Source: Clostridia bacterium
GTDB taxonomy: Bacteria; Bacillota; Clostridia; Christensenellales; CAG-138
Length of the DNA: 6,736 nt
Assembly: GCA_030530185.1 (NCBI GenBank)
Contig: JAUMVL010000089.1
Coordinates: forward strand, 1 to 6,736
Reading direction: 5' to 3'
Shown: one piece after another, positions 1-5,528 of the stretch
Layout of the letters: every line of letters starts with the position of its first letter
How positions within the stretch are numbered: the stretch's first letter is position 1
The notes under the pieces: model-generated
What the model saw: only the letters and a program-made list of their open reading frames with translations
Database searches by the model: none
Told to the model about the DNA's origin: nothing
Position numbers and translations under genes: made by a program

Positions 1-494
1 GGAACGCTCTCGATCCAAACCGTTTGCCAGATCCCCGAGAACGGCGTATACCACATACCTCCGTTTTTGTGCTTTTGCTTTCCCCAAGGATAGGTCCGAT
101 CGAGCCGATCTACAGCTTGAACGACCAATTCATTTTCATCGGCAAGCGCTTCCGTGATGTCAAAGGAAAAGGGAAGATATCCGCCGCAGTGGGTTCCGAG
201 CAATGTTTTGTTCAGCCACACCTTGCATTCCTGATCCACTGCGCCGAAATGAAGCAGTACGCGATCCGATACAAAGCCTTCCGGAAGGTGAAATCTTTTG
301 CGATAAAACATTGTTTCGACAGGACGAATCCTGCGACAGATTCCGGAAGATTCGCTTTCGGGCGGGTACGGAACCTGGATCGTTTCAGAATAGGTATCCG
401 GCTCGATGCCGTTTGTCACGGCAAAGTCCCAACAGCCGTTCAGGCAGAAATAACTGTCCCGTTTCAACTGTGGGCGGGGATAAGCGCTGAGCAT
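1..494 (-). CDS. Glycoside hydrolase family 2 protein (beta-galactosidase/beta-glucuronidase type), N-terminal part
   Basis: This is a partial gene reading leftward off the window edge; 164 residues are visible. The protein opens with YPRPQLKRDS followed by LNGCWDF (residues 18-24), the usual start of a family 2 sugar-binding jelly-roll domain. Near the edge it has YTPFSGIWQTVWIESV (residues 149-164), a family signature that precedes the immunoglobulin-like domain. The catalytic TIM barrel, with its two glutamates, would lie outside the window, so the substrate cannot be read; family members hydrolyse beta-galactosides, beta-glucuronides or beta-mannosides. There is no signal peptide, which suggests a cytoplasmic enzyme acting on imported oligosaccharides. 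The ATG at 494-492 has an AAGGAGA ribosome binding site a few bases upstream. The galM stop lies only 22 bases upstream, so the two genes are almost certainly co-transcribed. The galM partner favours a galactose-releasing activity, but that is inference. Confidence is high for the family and low for the exact substrate. Confidence 0.93.
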   Translation of the reverse strand, partial: MLSAYPRPQLKRDSYFCLNGCWDFAVTNGIEPDTYSETIQVPYPPESESSGICRRIRPVETMFYRKRFHLPEGFVSDRVLLHFGAVDQECKVWLNKTLLGTHCGGYLPFSFDITEALADENELVVQAVDRLDRTYPWGKQKHKNGGMWYTPFSGIWQTVWIESV

Positions 495-516
495 AATCAG
501 ATCTCCTTTTGGAACA

Positions 517-1539
517 TCAGAAGATAAAACGGTAGGAGGTTACCGAAGAGAACGGTTCGCCGGCCTTCAATATGGCAGACGGGAATTGCGGGCAGTTCGG
601 CGCATCGGGAATTTGCTCGGTTTCCAAGGCAAGAGAACCGTATGCCTCATAGACAGCGCCGCCCTTCCCAATGTGCGAATAAAGCTGATTTGCGGTGTAA
701 AGATGCACGCCGGGCATGTCTGTTGCAATTTCCAGCGTGATACCGGTCTTGTTGCCCGTCAAGCGGATGGGCTGCGCCCCGTCAAGCAGGTAACAATGAT
801 CGTACCCGCGGCCGAAGGAAAGCTGTTTCTGATCGAGGTCCATCGATGAGCGGATCGAATGCGGCGTCCGAAAATCGAACGGCGTATTCGCAACGGGTGT
901 AATTTCGCCGGTCACAAGGGCGGCGGCATCGGTCGGACAGAAATAGGTTGCAGGAATCATCAGAGTATGTTCCATCGCGTCGCCGCTGCCGTGCCCGTTC
1001 AGATTCCAGTACGGGTGGTTGGTCAGATTCAGGATCGTATCCGCATCGGAAACGGCTTCATAGTGCAGGGAAAGGACGTTGTCATCTCCGAGTGTATAAG
1101 TGACACGGACATTCAGATTGCCGGGATATTGTTCCTCGTTGTCCGGGGAGAGACGGGAGAAGGTGACGCTGTTTTCCCCGGTAACAGACGCGTCCCATAT
1201 GCGAAAAGAAAAGCCAACGAACCCCCCATGCAGATGGTTCGGCGCATTGTTGACAGGAAGTCGGTGCTCCGTTCCGTTCAAAGAAAACCGTCCGTTGCGA
1301 ATCCGGTTTGCAAATCGACCGCAGATCGATCCCATGTAGTTGTGATGCAAAAGGTAGTCTTTCGGCGTGTCATAGCCGAGACAGACATCGACTTCGCCCC
1401 CGGCGATCGGAAGGACGAGGGAGACAAGCGAGGCGCCGAGGGTCATCATGCTCGCACGTACGCCGTTTCGATTGGTAATGGTATATTGCTCGATGCGTTC
1501 CCCATTTTGGGTAGCGCCAAAAAAGGCATGTTCAATCAT
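517..1539 (-). CDS. galM: Aldose 1-epimerase (mutarotase)
   Basis: The enzyme interconverts the alpha and beta anomers of galactose/glucose, feeding alpha-galactose into the Leloir pathway in the cytoplasm. At 340 residues it has normal family length. Visible motifs in order are GRFANRI (74-80, sugar-contacting Arg and Asn), NHLHGG (101-106), LTNHPYWNL (172-180, with His175 as the likely catalytic acid), GRGYDH (243-248, Asp247 binding the sugar) and LALETEQIPDAPN (303-315, with Glu306 as the likely catalytic base). No key residue is missing. The ATG at 1539 is preceded by a CGGAGGTG ribosome binding site at 1547-1554. The gene has its own promoter (1562-1589) downstream of the rpsT terminator, and is followed after 22 bases by the family 2 glycosidase. 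This arrangement suits release of beta-galactose by the glycosidase and its mutarotation by GalM before phosphorylation. Close relatives act on other hexoses, so substrate range is not certain. Confidence 0.96.
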   Translation of the reverse strand: MIEHAFFGATQNGERIEQYTITNRNGVRASMMTLGASLVSLVLPIAGGEVDVCLGYDTPKDYLLHHNYMGSICGRFANRIRNGRFSLNGTEHRLPVNNAPNHLHGGFVGFSFRIWDASVTGENSVTFSRLSPDNEEQYPGNLNVRVTYTLGDDNVLSLHYEAVSDADTILNLTNHPYWNLNGHGSGDAMEHTLMIPATYFCPTDAAALVTGEITPVANTPFDFRTPHSIRSSMDLDQKQLSFGRGYDHCYLLDGAQPIRLTGNKTGITLEIATDMPGVHLYTANQLYSHIGKGGAVYEAYGSLALETEQIPDAPNCPQFPSAILKAGEPFSSVTSYRFIF

Positions 1540-1561
1540 AGTACTTCACCTCCGTAGCAAT

Positions 1562-1589
1562 ATTATATCAAAAGAAGTCGAATTTTCAA
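1562..1589 (-). promoter_or_regulatory. Promoter of galM-glycosidase operon
   Basis: On the minus strand TTGAAA (1589-1584) is separated by 16 bases from a consensus TATAAT (1567-1562). It is preceded by TG one base before the -10 box, giving an extended -10. The start of transcription should fall near 1555, so the leader would be only about 15 bases and the ribosome binding site at 1547-1554 would sit almost at the 5' end. I see no catabolite-repression (cre) palindrome or regulator palindrome around it. Confidence 0.75.
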
Positions 1590-1611
1590 AGAGAAGAATC
1601 CAAATTGATAC

Positions 1612-1638
1612 AAGAAAAAGAGCTCCGTCGGGGAGCCC
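1612..1638 (-). terminator. Intrinsic terminator of rpsT
   Basis: Read on the minus strand, GGGCTCC (1638-1632) and GGAGCTC (1626-1620) pair as a seven-base stem with one G-U wobble around a five-base loop, followed by TTTTTCTT. It lies 27 bases past the rpsT stop codon and separates rpsT from the galM promoter. Confidence 0.85.
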
Positions 1639-1665
1639 TATATAAATGTTCTGCGATATGGGAGA

Positions 1666-1932
1666 TCAGTTGTTCAGCTCTGCGTGCTTCTTTGCAAGCT
1701 GTGCCTTTTTATGATTGGCCGCGTTCTTATGAATAACGCCCTTAGCAGCACTCTGATCAACCGTCTTGACTGCATTCAGATAGGCTTTCTCTGCAACTTC
1801 CTTATCGCCCGCAGCAACGGACTCGTCGAAACGACGGAGGGAGGTCTTCAGAGCGGATTTATCCATACGATTGCGGAGATTTTCATCTTTCGTAATCCTT
1901 GCACGCTTGATTGCGGATTTGATGTTTGCCAA
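1666..1932 (-). CDS. rpsT: 30S ribosomal protein S20
   Basis: S20 is a small helical primary-binding protein of the 30S subunit, contacting 16S rRNA. The 88-residue product has the family's usual length and composition: it begins MANIKSAIKRARITKDENLRN, is rich in Lys, Arg and Ala, and carries the conserved C-terminal stretch KGVIHKNAANHKKAQLAKK (residues 65-83). The start codon is TTG (1932-1930). An ATG lies five bases upstream but in another frame, where it meets a stop after about two dozen codons. The ribosome binding site is seven bases from TTG and only two from that ATG, which decides for TTG. The gene is monocistronic, with its own promoter and terminator, and diverges from groES. E. 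coli rpsT also starts with UUG, where the weak start takes part in feedback control; similar control here is only inference. Confidence 0.97.
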   Translation of the reverse strand: MANIKSAIKRARITKDENLRNRMDKSALKTSLRRFDESVAAGDKEVAEKAYLNAVKTVDQSAAKGVIHKNAANHKKAQLAKKHAELNN

Positions 1933-1939
1933 AGCATTT

Positions 1940-1947
1940 CACCCCCT
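1940..1947 (-). promoter_or_regulatory. rpsT ribosome binding site that selects a TTG start
   Basis: AGGGGGTG on the minus strand matches the AGGAGGTG consensus except for one A-to-G change. It is seven bases from the in-frame TTG but only two bases from an out-of-frame ATG at 1937-1935. Spacing and protein homology both point to TTG. Confidence 0.8.
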
Positions 1948-1961
1948 GTAAGATTCGCTCG

Positions 1962-1978
1962 CCGGAAAACTGTTCCGG
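1962..1978 (-). promoter_or_regulatory. Hairpin in the rpsT mRNA leader
   Basis: Within the roughly 54-base leader, CCGGAA (1978-1973) and TTCCGG (1967-1962) form a perfect six-base stem with a five-base loop, ending 14 bases before the ribosome binding site. It could be a leader structure for regulation or stability. I do not recognise it as a described ribosomal-protein leader. Confidence 0.5.
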
Positions 1979-1992
1979 TACGAACGCATGAA

Positions 1993-2021
1993 AGTATAAC
2001 ATATCAGAACGGTCAATGCAA
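1993..2021 (-). promoter_or_regulatory. Promoter of rpsT
   Basis: On the minus strand TTGCAT (2021-2016) is followed after exactly 17 bases by TATACT (1998-1993), with TG one base before the -10 box (extended -10). Transcription should begin near 1986, giving a leader of about 54 bases. The upstream flank (about 2022-2040) is AT-rich and could act as an UP element, as often seen at ribosomal protein promoters. A TTGACC nearer the -10 was not chosen because the spacer would be only 12 bases. Confidence 0.85.
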
Positions 2022-2026
2022 GTATT

Positions 2027-2039
2027 ATTTTCGGAAAAT
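2027..2039. repeat. AT-rich palindrome upstream of rpsT promoter
   Basis: ATTTTC and GAAAAT form a perfect inverted repeat around one central base, starting six bases upstream of the rpsT -35 box. It may be an activator site or simply part of an AT-rich UP-like segment. Confidence 0.4.
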
Positions 2040-2042
2040 CGA

Positions 2043-2062
2043 GAGATTTTTGAAAAAATCTC
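2043..2062. repeat. Inverted repeat in the rpsT-groES gap
   Basis: GAGATTTTT (2043-2051) and AAAAATCTC (2054-2062) are perfect nine-base arms around two bases. No U-run follows on either strand to make a good terminator, and both genes diverge from here, so a terminator would have no obvious purpose. Function is unknown. Confidence 0.5.
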
Positions 2063-2158
2063 GAAGAAAACATCTGCCTGTACGATGAATCCGAAACAAA
2101 GCAGAATATCCGTTTGGTAGCATATCGGATAGTTCACAACTTCGTTGCAATTGACGGA

Positions 2159-2187
2159 TTGACTTATTTTGGAAACATGATTATAAT
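2159..2187 (+). promoter_or_regulatory. Promoter of groES-groL
   Basis: TTGACT (2159-2164) is spaced 17 bases from a perfect TATAAT (2182-2187), a strong sigma-A type promoter. Transcription should start near 2194, just before the CIRCE element. A second TTGAC at 2151 is too far from the -10 box (25 bases) to serve as its -35. Confidence 0.9.
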
Positions 2188-2198
2188 GAGGACAATGA

Positions 2199-2225
2199 TT
2201 AGCACTCGAAAGAAACGAGTGCTAA
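2199..2225 (+). promoter_or_regulatory. CIRCE operator (HrcA binding site)
   Basis: TTAGCACTC and GAGTGCTAA form perfect nine-base arms around a nine-base spacer, an exact match to the CIRCE consensus. It sits between the expected transcription start and the groES ribosome binding site. In Firmicutes HrcA binds this element and represses the chaperonin genes; after heat shock HrcA, whose activity depends on GroEL, is inactivated and repression is lifted. The hrcA gene itself is not in the window. Confidence 0.97.
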
Positions 2226-2251
2226 ACGAAAGTACAGGAGGAATACAGAAC

Positions 2252-2536
2252 ATGAAACTCAATCCGTTATTTGACCGTGTTGTGATCCGCAATGTGGAGA
2301 CGGAAGAAGTCACCAAGGGCGGCATCCTGCTTGCCGGCAGTGCCAAGGAAAAGCCGCAGATGGCAGAAGTCATCGCAGTCGGCCCCGGCGGAATGGTCGA
2401 TGGCAAAGAGATCGGGATGGTAGTCAAAGTTGGCGATAAAGTTGTTTATACCAAGTACGCAGGAACCGAAGTCAAGCTCGACGGTGAGGAAGTTATCATC
2501 GTGAAGCAAAACGATATCCTTGCGATCGTAGAATAA
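2252..2536 (+). CDS. groES: Co-chaperonin GroES (10 kDa)
   Basis: GroES forms the heptameric lid of the GroEL cage in the cytoplasm. The 94-residue product starts MKLNPLFDRVVIR and has the usual family length. The mobile loop that docks on GroEL lies at about residues 16-32 and contains the hydrophobic GGILL; the conserved EVIAVGPGG follows, and the protein ends with NDILAIVE. The frame is open upstream as far as 2114, but that extension would cross the promoter and CIRCE. The ATG at 2252 matches the family start and has AGGAGG at 2236-2241, a rather long ten-base spacing. The stop codon overlaps the groL ribosome binding site, and groL begins 13 bases later, so the two are one HrcA/CIRCE-controlled operon. 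Nothing is unusual in the protein. Confidence 0.98.
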   Translation: MKLNPLFDRVVIRNVETEEVTKGGILLAGSAKEKPQMAEVIAVGPGGMVDGKEIGMVVKVGDKVVYTKYAGTEVKLDGEEVIIVKQNDILAIVE

Positions 2537-2549
2537 GGAGGCATTCATT

Positions 2550-4181
2550 ATGGCAAAACAGTTGAAATACGGTGAAGATGCAAGAAAGGCTCTGGAGTCC
2601 GGTCTGAACCAGCTCGCCGATACCGTGAAAATCACGCTCGGACCGAAAGGCAGAAACGTTGTGCTCGAGAAGAAATTCGGCGCGCCGTTGATTACCAATG
2701 ACGGCGTTACGATTGCAAAGGAAATCGAACTCGAAGATCCGTTTGAAAACATGGGTGCGCAGCTTGTCAAGGAAGTCGCAACCAAGACGAACGATGTCGC
2801 AGGTGACGGCACCACGACGGCGACCTTGCTGGCACAGGCAATGGTACACGAAGGCCTTCGCAATGTTGCAGCCGGGGCGAACCCGATGGTTGTGCGCAGA
2901 GGCATCGAGGCAGCCGTGAACGAAGCGGTTGAGGGACTTCGCGAGCTGTCCGTTCCGGTTGGCTCCAAGCAGGCGATTGAGCAGGTTGCAGCCATTTCCG
3001 CGAGCAACGAGGAAGTCGGCCAGATGATCGCAGACGCGATGGAAAAGGTCGGCAAGGACGGCGTCATCACGATCGAAGAGAGCAAGACGATGAAGACCGA
3101 GCTCAACATCGTTGAAGGTATGCAGTTCGACCGCGGCTATTGCTCCGCCTACATGGCAACCGATACCGATAAGATGGAAGCGGTTCTTGAGGATCCGTAT
3201 ATCCTTATTACCGAGAAGAAGATCAGCAACATTCAGGAGATTCTTCCGCTGCTTGAGCAGATTGCACAGCGCGGCAAGAAGCTGCTGATCATTGCGGAGG
3301 ACGTCGAGGGCGAAGCGCTTGCAACGCTTGTTATCAACAAGCTCCGCGGTGTGTTTACCTGCGTTGCGGTCAAGGCGCCGGGCTTTGGTGACCGCAGAAA
3401 GGCCATGCTGCAAGACATCGCGATTCTGACCGGCGGTCAGGTGATTTCCGACGAGCTCGGCATGGATCTCAAGGAGACTACGCTCGATCAGCTCGGCACT
3501 GCAAAACAGGTCAAGGTCGATAAGGAGAACACCGTCATCGCCGGAGGCGCAGGCGATCCTGCCGAAATCGCAGCTCGCATCAAGTCGATCCGCGCGCAGA
3601 TGGAGGAGACCACGTCCGATTATGATAAGGAGAAGCTGCAGGAACGGCTGGCAAAGCTCGCGGGCGGTGTAGCGGTCATTTCCGTCGGCGCAGCAACCGA
3701 AGTTGAAATGAAGGAACTCAAGATGCGCATGGAGGACGCTCTTGCGGCGACTCGTGCTGCGGTTGAAGAGGGCATCGTTCCGGGCGGCGGCGTCGCGCTG
3801 CTGTCGGTGATCGACCGTGTCAAGGCGTATGCCGAGACCTGCACCGGCGATAAGAAGACCGGCGTTGAGATCGTGCTGCGTGCACTCGAGGAGCCGATCC
3901 GCCAGATTGCCAAGAATGCCGGCGTGGAGGGTTCCGTCGTGGTTGAGAACATCAAGCGCGAGAAGAAGTTGGGTTACGGCTACGATGCAGCAACCGATAC
4001 ATACGGCGATATGGCCGGCAAGGGCATCGTGGATCCGACGAAGGTTACGCGTTCGGCACTGCAGAATGCAGCATCCGTTGCGGCAATGGTTCTCACCACC
4101 GAGAGCATCGTTGCGGACATTCCGAAGCCCGAACCTGCCGCACCGGCCATGGGCGACGGCGGCATGGGCGGCATGTATTAA
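2550..4181 (+). CDS. groL: Chaperonin GroEL (60 kDa)
   Basis: GroEL is the ATP-driven double-ring chaperonin that folds cytoplasmic proteins inside a chamber capped by GroES. At 543 residues it is full length. Visible signatures are TLGPKGRNV (29-37, nucleotide binding), NDGVTIAKEI (50-59, with Asp51), GDGTTT (85-90, with Asp86), Asp396 in the EDALAATRAAVEEG stretch (the residue equivalent to E. coli Asp398 that drives ATP hydrolysis), and PGGGVALL soon after it. It ends in a short Gly-Met tail, GDGGMGGMY, typical of the disordered C-terminus inside the cavity. The AGGAGG at 2536-2541 lies eight bases before ATG and overlaps the groES stop, consistent with tight coupling. Its codons are rich in C or G at third positions, fitting high expression. 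A strong terminator follows 15 bases after the stop. All key residues are intact and there is only one copy in the window. Confidence 0.99.
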   Translation: MAKQLKYGEDARKALESGLNQLADTVKITLGPKGRNVVLEKKFGAPLITNDGVTIAKEIELEDPFENMGAQLVKEVATKTNDVAGDGTTTATLLAQAMVHEGLRNVAAGANPMVVRRGIEAAVNEAVEGLRELSVPVGSKQAIEQVAAISASNEEVGQMIADAMEKVGKDGVITIEESKTMKTELNIVEGMQFDRGYCSAYMATDTDKMEAVLEDPYILITEKKISNIQEILPLLEQIAQRGKKLLIIAEDVEGEALATLVINKLRGVFTCVAVKAPGFGDRRKAMLQDIAILTGGQVISDELGMDLKETTLDQLGTAKQVKVDKENTVIAGGAGDPAEIAARIKSIRAQMEETTSDYDKEKLQERLAKLAGGVAVISVGAATEVEMKELKMRMEDALAATRAAVEEGIVPGGGVALLSVIDRVKAYAETCTGDKKTGVEIVLRALEEPIRQIAKNAGVEGSVVVENIKREKKLGYGYDAATDTYGDMAGKGIVDPTKVTRSALQNAASVAAMVLTTESIVADIPKPEPAAPAMGDGGMGGMY

Positions 4182-4196
4182 TCCGGTAAAAGAGGA

Positions 4197-4228
4197 GGAG
4201 GCGGTCAGGATCGACCGCTTCCTTTTTT
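4197..4228 (+). terminator. Intrinsic terminator of groES-groL
   Basis: GGAGGCGGTC (4197-4206) pairs with GACCGCTTCC (4213-4222) as a ten-base stem with a single G-U wobble and a six-base loop, followed directly by six T residues. This is the strongest terminator in the window and separates the chaperonin operon from the J-domain gene. Confidence 0.93.
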
Positions 4229-4244
4229 GCGTCAAAGCTCCGGT

Positions 4245-4286
4245 TGTGAAAAGATGCGGGTGAAATTGCAACAATCCTGTGAAAAG
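4245..4286 (+). repeat. Two TGTGAAAAG direct repeats before the J-domain promoter
   Basis: TGTGAAAAG occurs at 4245-4253 and again at 4278-4286, exactly 33 bases (about three helical turns) apart, with the second copy just upstream of the -35 box. They could be paired activator sites or chance. Confidence 0.35.
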
Positions 4287-4288
4287 CA

Positions 4289-4317
4289 TTGACGAATCGT
4301 CAAAAAATGCGTAACAT
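4289..4317 (+). promoter_or_regulatory. Promoter of the J-domain/zinc-ribbon operon, with overlapping palindrome
   Basis: TTGACG (4289-4294) is 17 bases from TAACAT (4312-4317), a fair sigma-A promoter placing the start near 4324 and a leader of about 29 bases. The -35 box lies inside a perfect palindrome, TTGACGA and TCGTCAA around one base (4289-4303), a likely place for a repressor. It does not match CIRCE or the CtsR heptamer repeat, so this unit appears to be controlled separately from groES-groL. Confidence 0.65.
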
Positions 4318-4352
4318 ATCCTTAACACAGAGCGGTTCAGAAAGGAGCGTCC

Positions 4353-4943
4353 ATGGCGAAGAATCCCTATTCCGTCCTCGGCGTTCCCGAGACGGCAACC
4401 GACGATGAGATCCGGATTGCGTACCGGAAACTTGCCAAAAAGTACCATCCGGATTTGAATCCGAACGATCCGACGGCGACCCAAAAGATGAACGAGGTCA
4501 ACGTTGCATACGATCAGATCAAGACCGCAGAAAAACGAGCTGCATATCGTGCGGAGCAATCGCAGAACCAGTATTCCCGTCCGGGAGGACAGGATCCGTT
4601 CTCTTCGTATTATCGTCCGAACGGATACGGACAGTCGTATCAGCAGCAGTCCTATTACCATTCCGGCAATGGCTACTATGGTGGGTCCTACACAGGTCGG
4701 CAGGATGACGATGACGAACCGCCCTTTGGATGGGATTCGGTGTTCGGTTCGGAGGATACGCATCGCCAGATTTTCAATTTGCAATATCGGCTGTACCGCA
4801 TTTTACGCCTTCTCTTCATTGGCTTTATGCTGCTCTCGATCGGCCGCTGTATCTGTGCCCCGATCTTTTATGCAGACAACGGCGAATCTGAGCAAACCGC
4901 TTATCAGATGGTTGCGGAGCAGAGCGATACACAGTGGGAATAA
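4353..4943 (+). CDS. Membrane-anchored J-domain protein (class C DnaJ-like)
   Basis: The protein has 196 residues. An N-terminal J-domain spans about residues 3-67, opening NPYSVLGVPETATDDEI and carrying the basic helix YRKLAKKY followed by the invariant HPD (32-34), so it should be able to stimulate an Hsp70 (DnaK) ATPase. It lacks the Gly/Phe, zinc-finger and substrate-binding domains of true DnaJ. Instead it has a low-complexity linker rich in Tyr, Gln, Ser and Gly (about 73-116), an acidic DDDDE patch (118-122) and one hydrophobic segment (about 148-172, LLFIGFMLLSIG), followed by a short polar tail. The likely topology is a J-domain in the cytoplasm tethered to the membrane. The ATG has AAAGGAG at 4341-4347. 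The next gene begins 11 bases after the stop, so the two form an operon. The client or process is unknown; recruitment of DnaK to a membrane site is inference. Confidence is high for the J-domain and moderate for the membrane anchor. Confidence 0.93.
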   Translation: MAKNPYSVLGVPETATDDEIRIAYRKLAKKYHPDLNPNDPTATQKMNEVNVAYDQIKTAEKRAAYRAEQSQNQYSRPGGQDPFSSYYRPNGYGQSYQQQSYYHSGNGYYGGSYTGRQDDDDEPPFGWDSVFGSEDTHRQIFNLQYRLYRILRLLFIGFMLLSIGRCICAPIFYADNGESEQTAYQMVAEQSDTQWE

Positions 4944-4954
4944 AAGGAGAGACT

Positions 4955-5416
4955 ATGAAATTTCGTGATCGTTTGATGCGATTTATGCAGGGACGAAACG
5001 GTGCGGATGAATTTGCGCGTTTCTGTAACGGAACAGGATTCGGCCTGTTGATGACCGCATTGGTGTTTACGGTGATCAGTTCCGGCCTTGCGGCCAATCA
5101 TCCGGTTGGCGCGCTTGTTTTTCGGATCCTGTATTGGGTGTTCTATCTTGGCGGTCTCGGGCTGTTCGGCTATAGCCTGTTTCGAACATTCTCCCGCAGC
5201 GTTTATAAGAGACAGGCGGAAAACACGCGGTTTCTGTATCAGAAGAACAGGCTGCGCAGGAAGTGGGAAGGATGGAAGGATCGGTGGAAGAATCGTAAGG
5301 ATTACCGGTATATCCGATGCCCAAAGTGCAGACAGCAGCTGCGTGTTCCGAAAAACAAAGGAAAGATTCGCGTGACCTGCTCCAAGTGCGGCGAAAAGTT
5401 TATCATCAAAACATGA
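4955..5416 (+). CDS. Two-helix membrane protein with C-terminal zinc ribbon
   Basis: No enzymatic function is recognised. The 153-residue product begins with a basic amphipathic stretch, MKFRDRLMRFMQGRNG, then two hydrophobic segments at about residues 28-47 and 53-76, a strongly basic stretch (about 78-120, many Arg, Lys and Trp), and a C-terminal zinc ribbon with CPKC (122-125) and CSKC (142-145), a four-cysteine site. By the positive-inside rule both ends should be cytoplasmic. The basic stretch could contact RNA, lipid or acidic proteins. The frame extends seven codons further upstream, but the ATG at 4955 is preferred because AAGGAG (4944-4949) lies five bases before it and the upstream ATG overlaps the preceding gene. 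That ribosome binding site lies next to the stop of the J-domain gene, so the two are probably co-translated. Small proteins of this shape are, to my recollection, common in Clostridia, usually as hypothetical. Confidence is high that it is a gene and low on its role. Confidence 0.9.
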   Translation: MKFRDRLMRFMQGRNGADEFARFCNGTGFGLLMTALVFTVISSGLAANHPVGALVFRILYWVFYLGGLGLFGYSLFRTFSRSVYKRQAENTRFLYQKNRLRRKWEGWKDRWKNRKDYRYIRCPKCRQQLRVPKNKGKIRVTCSKCGEKFIIKT

Positions 5417-5426
5417 CTTCCTTTTT

Positions 5427-5449
5427 AGCGGGCGTATAGCCCGCTTTTT
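5427..5449 (+). terminator. Intrinsic terminator of the J-domain/zinc-ribbon operon
   Basis: AGCGGGC (5427-5433) and GCCCGCT (5439-5445) form a perfect seven-base stem with a five-base loop, followed by further T residues to 5449. It starts 10 bases after the stop codon. Confidence 0.92.
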
Positions 5450-5501
5450 GCATGGCAGGAATGCGACAAAATGGGAGAGCATTCAAAGAAGATTTACAAA
5501 A

Positions 5502-5513
5502 AATATGCATATT
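5502..5513. repeat. 12-bp perfect palindrome upstream of the L,D-transpeptidase promoter
   Basis: AATATGCATATT reads the same on both strands and ends 15 bases before the proposed -35 box. It is short and AT-rich, so it may be an operator or chance. Confidence 0.35.
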
Positions 5514-5528
5514 CGGTGCTTTTCTTCC

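Larger units (their letters stand above)
1933..2251. other. Divergent control region between rpsT and groES (no gene)
   Basis: This 319-base stretch holds no convincing gene. It contains the leftward rpsT leader and promoter, two AT-rich palindromes (2027-2039 and 2043-2062), and the rightward groES promoter, CIRCE operator and ribosome binding site. The about 85 bases from 2065 to 2150 show nothing I can name. A short leftward open frame crossing the region has no ribosome binding site or recognisable product. Confidence 0.8.

Noticed and set aside
24..527. A 167-codon plus-strand open frame near the left edge
   Set aside because: The minus strand encodes a clear family 2 glycosidase N-terminus here, with its own ribosome binding site.
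859..1557. A 232-codon plus-strand open frame opposite galM
   Set aside because: galM on the other strand has all family motifs and a good ribosome binding site; this frame has neither.
2043..2062. Terminator in the rpsT-groES gap
   Set aside because: No U-run follows on either strand, and no gene transcribes toward it.
1883..2137. An 84-codon minus-strand frame overlapping the rpsT start and promoter
   Set aside because: It lacks a ribosome binding site, has no recognisable product, and runs over the rpsT promoter and start region.
2114..2251. Upstream in-frame extension of groES
   Set aside because: It would cross the promoter and CIRCE, and the extra 46 residues match nothing in GroES; the ATG at 2252 fits the family.
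2496..4784. A 762-codon open frame on the minus strand running antisense through all of groL into the J-domain gene
   Set aside because: Its product is a jumble rich in Leu, Arg, His and Cys with no recognisable domain, and no ribosome binding site or promoter fits. It mirrors the codon bias of groL, whose protein sequence is beyond doubt.
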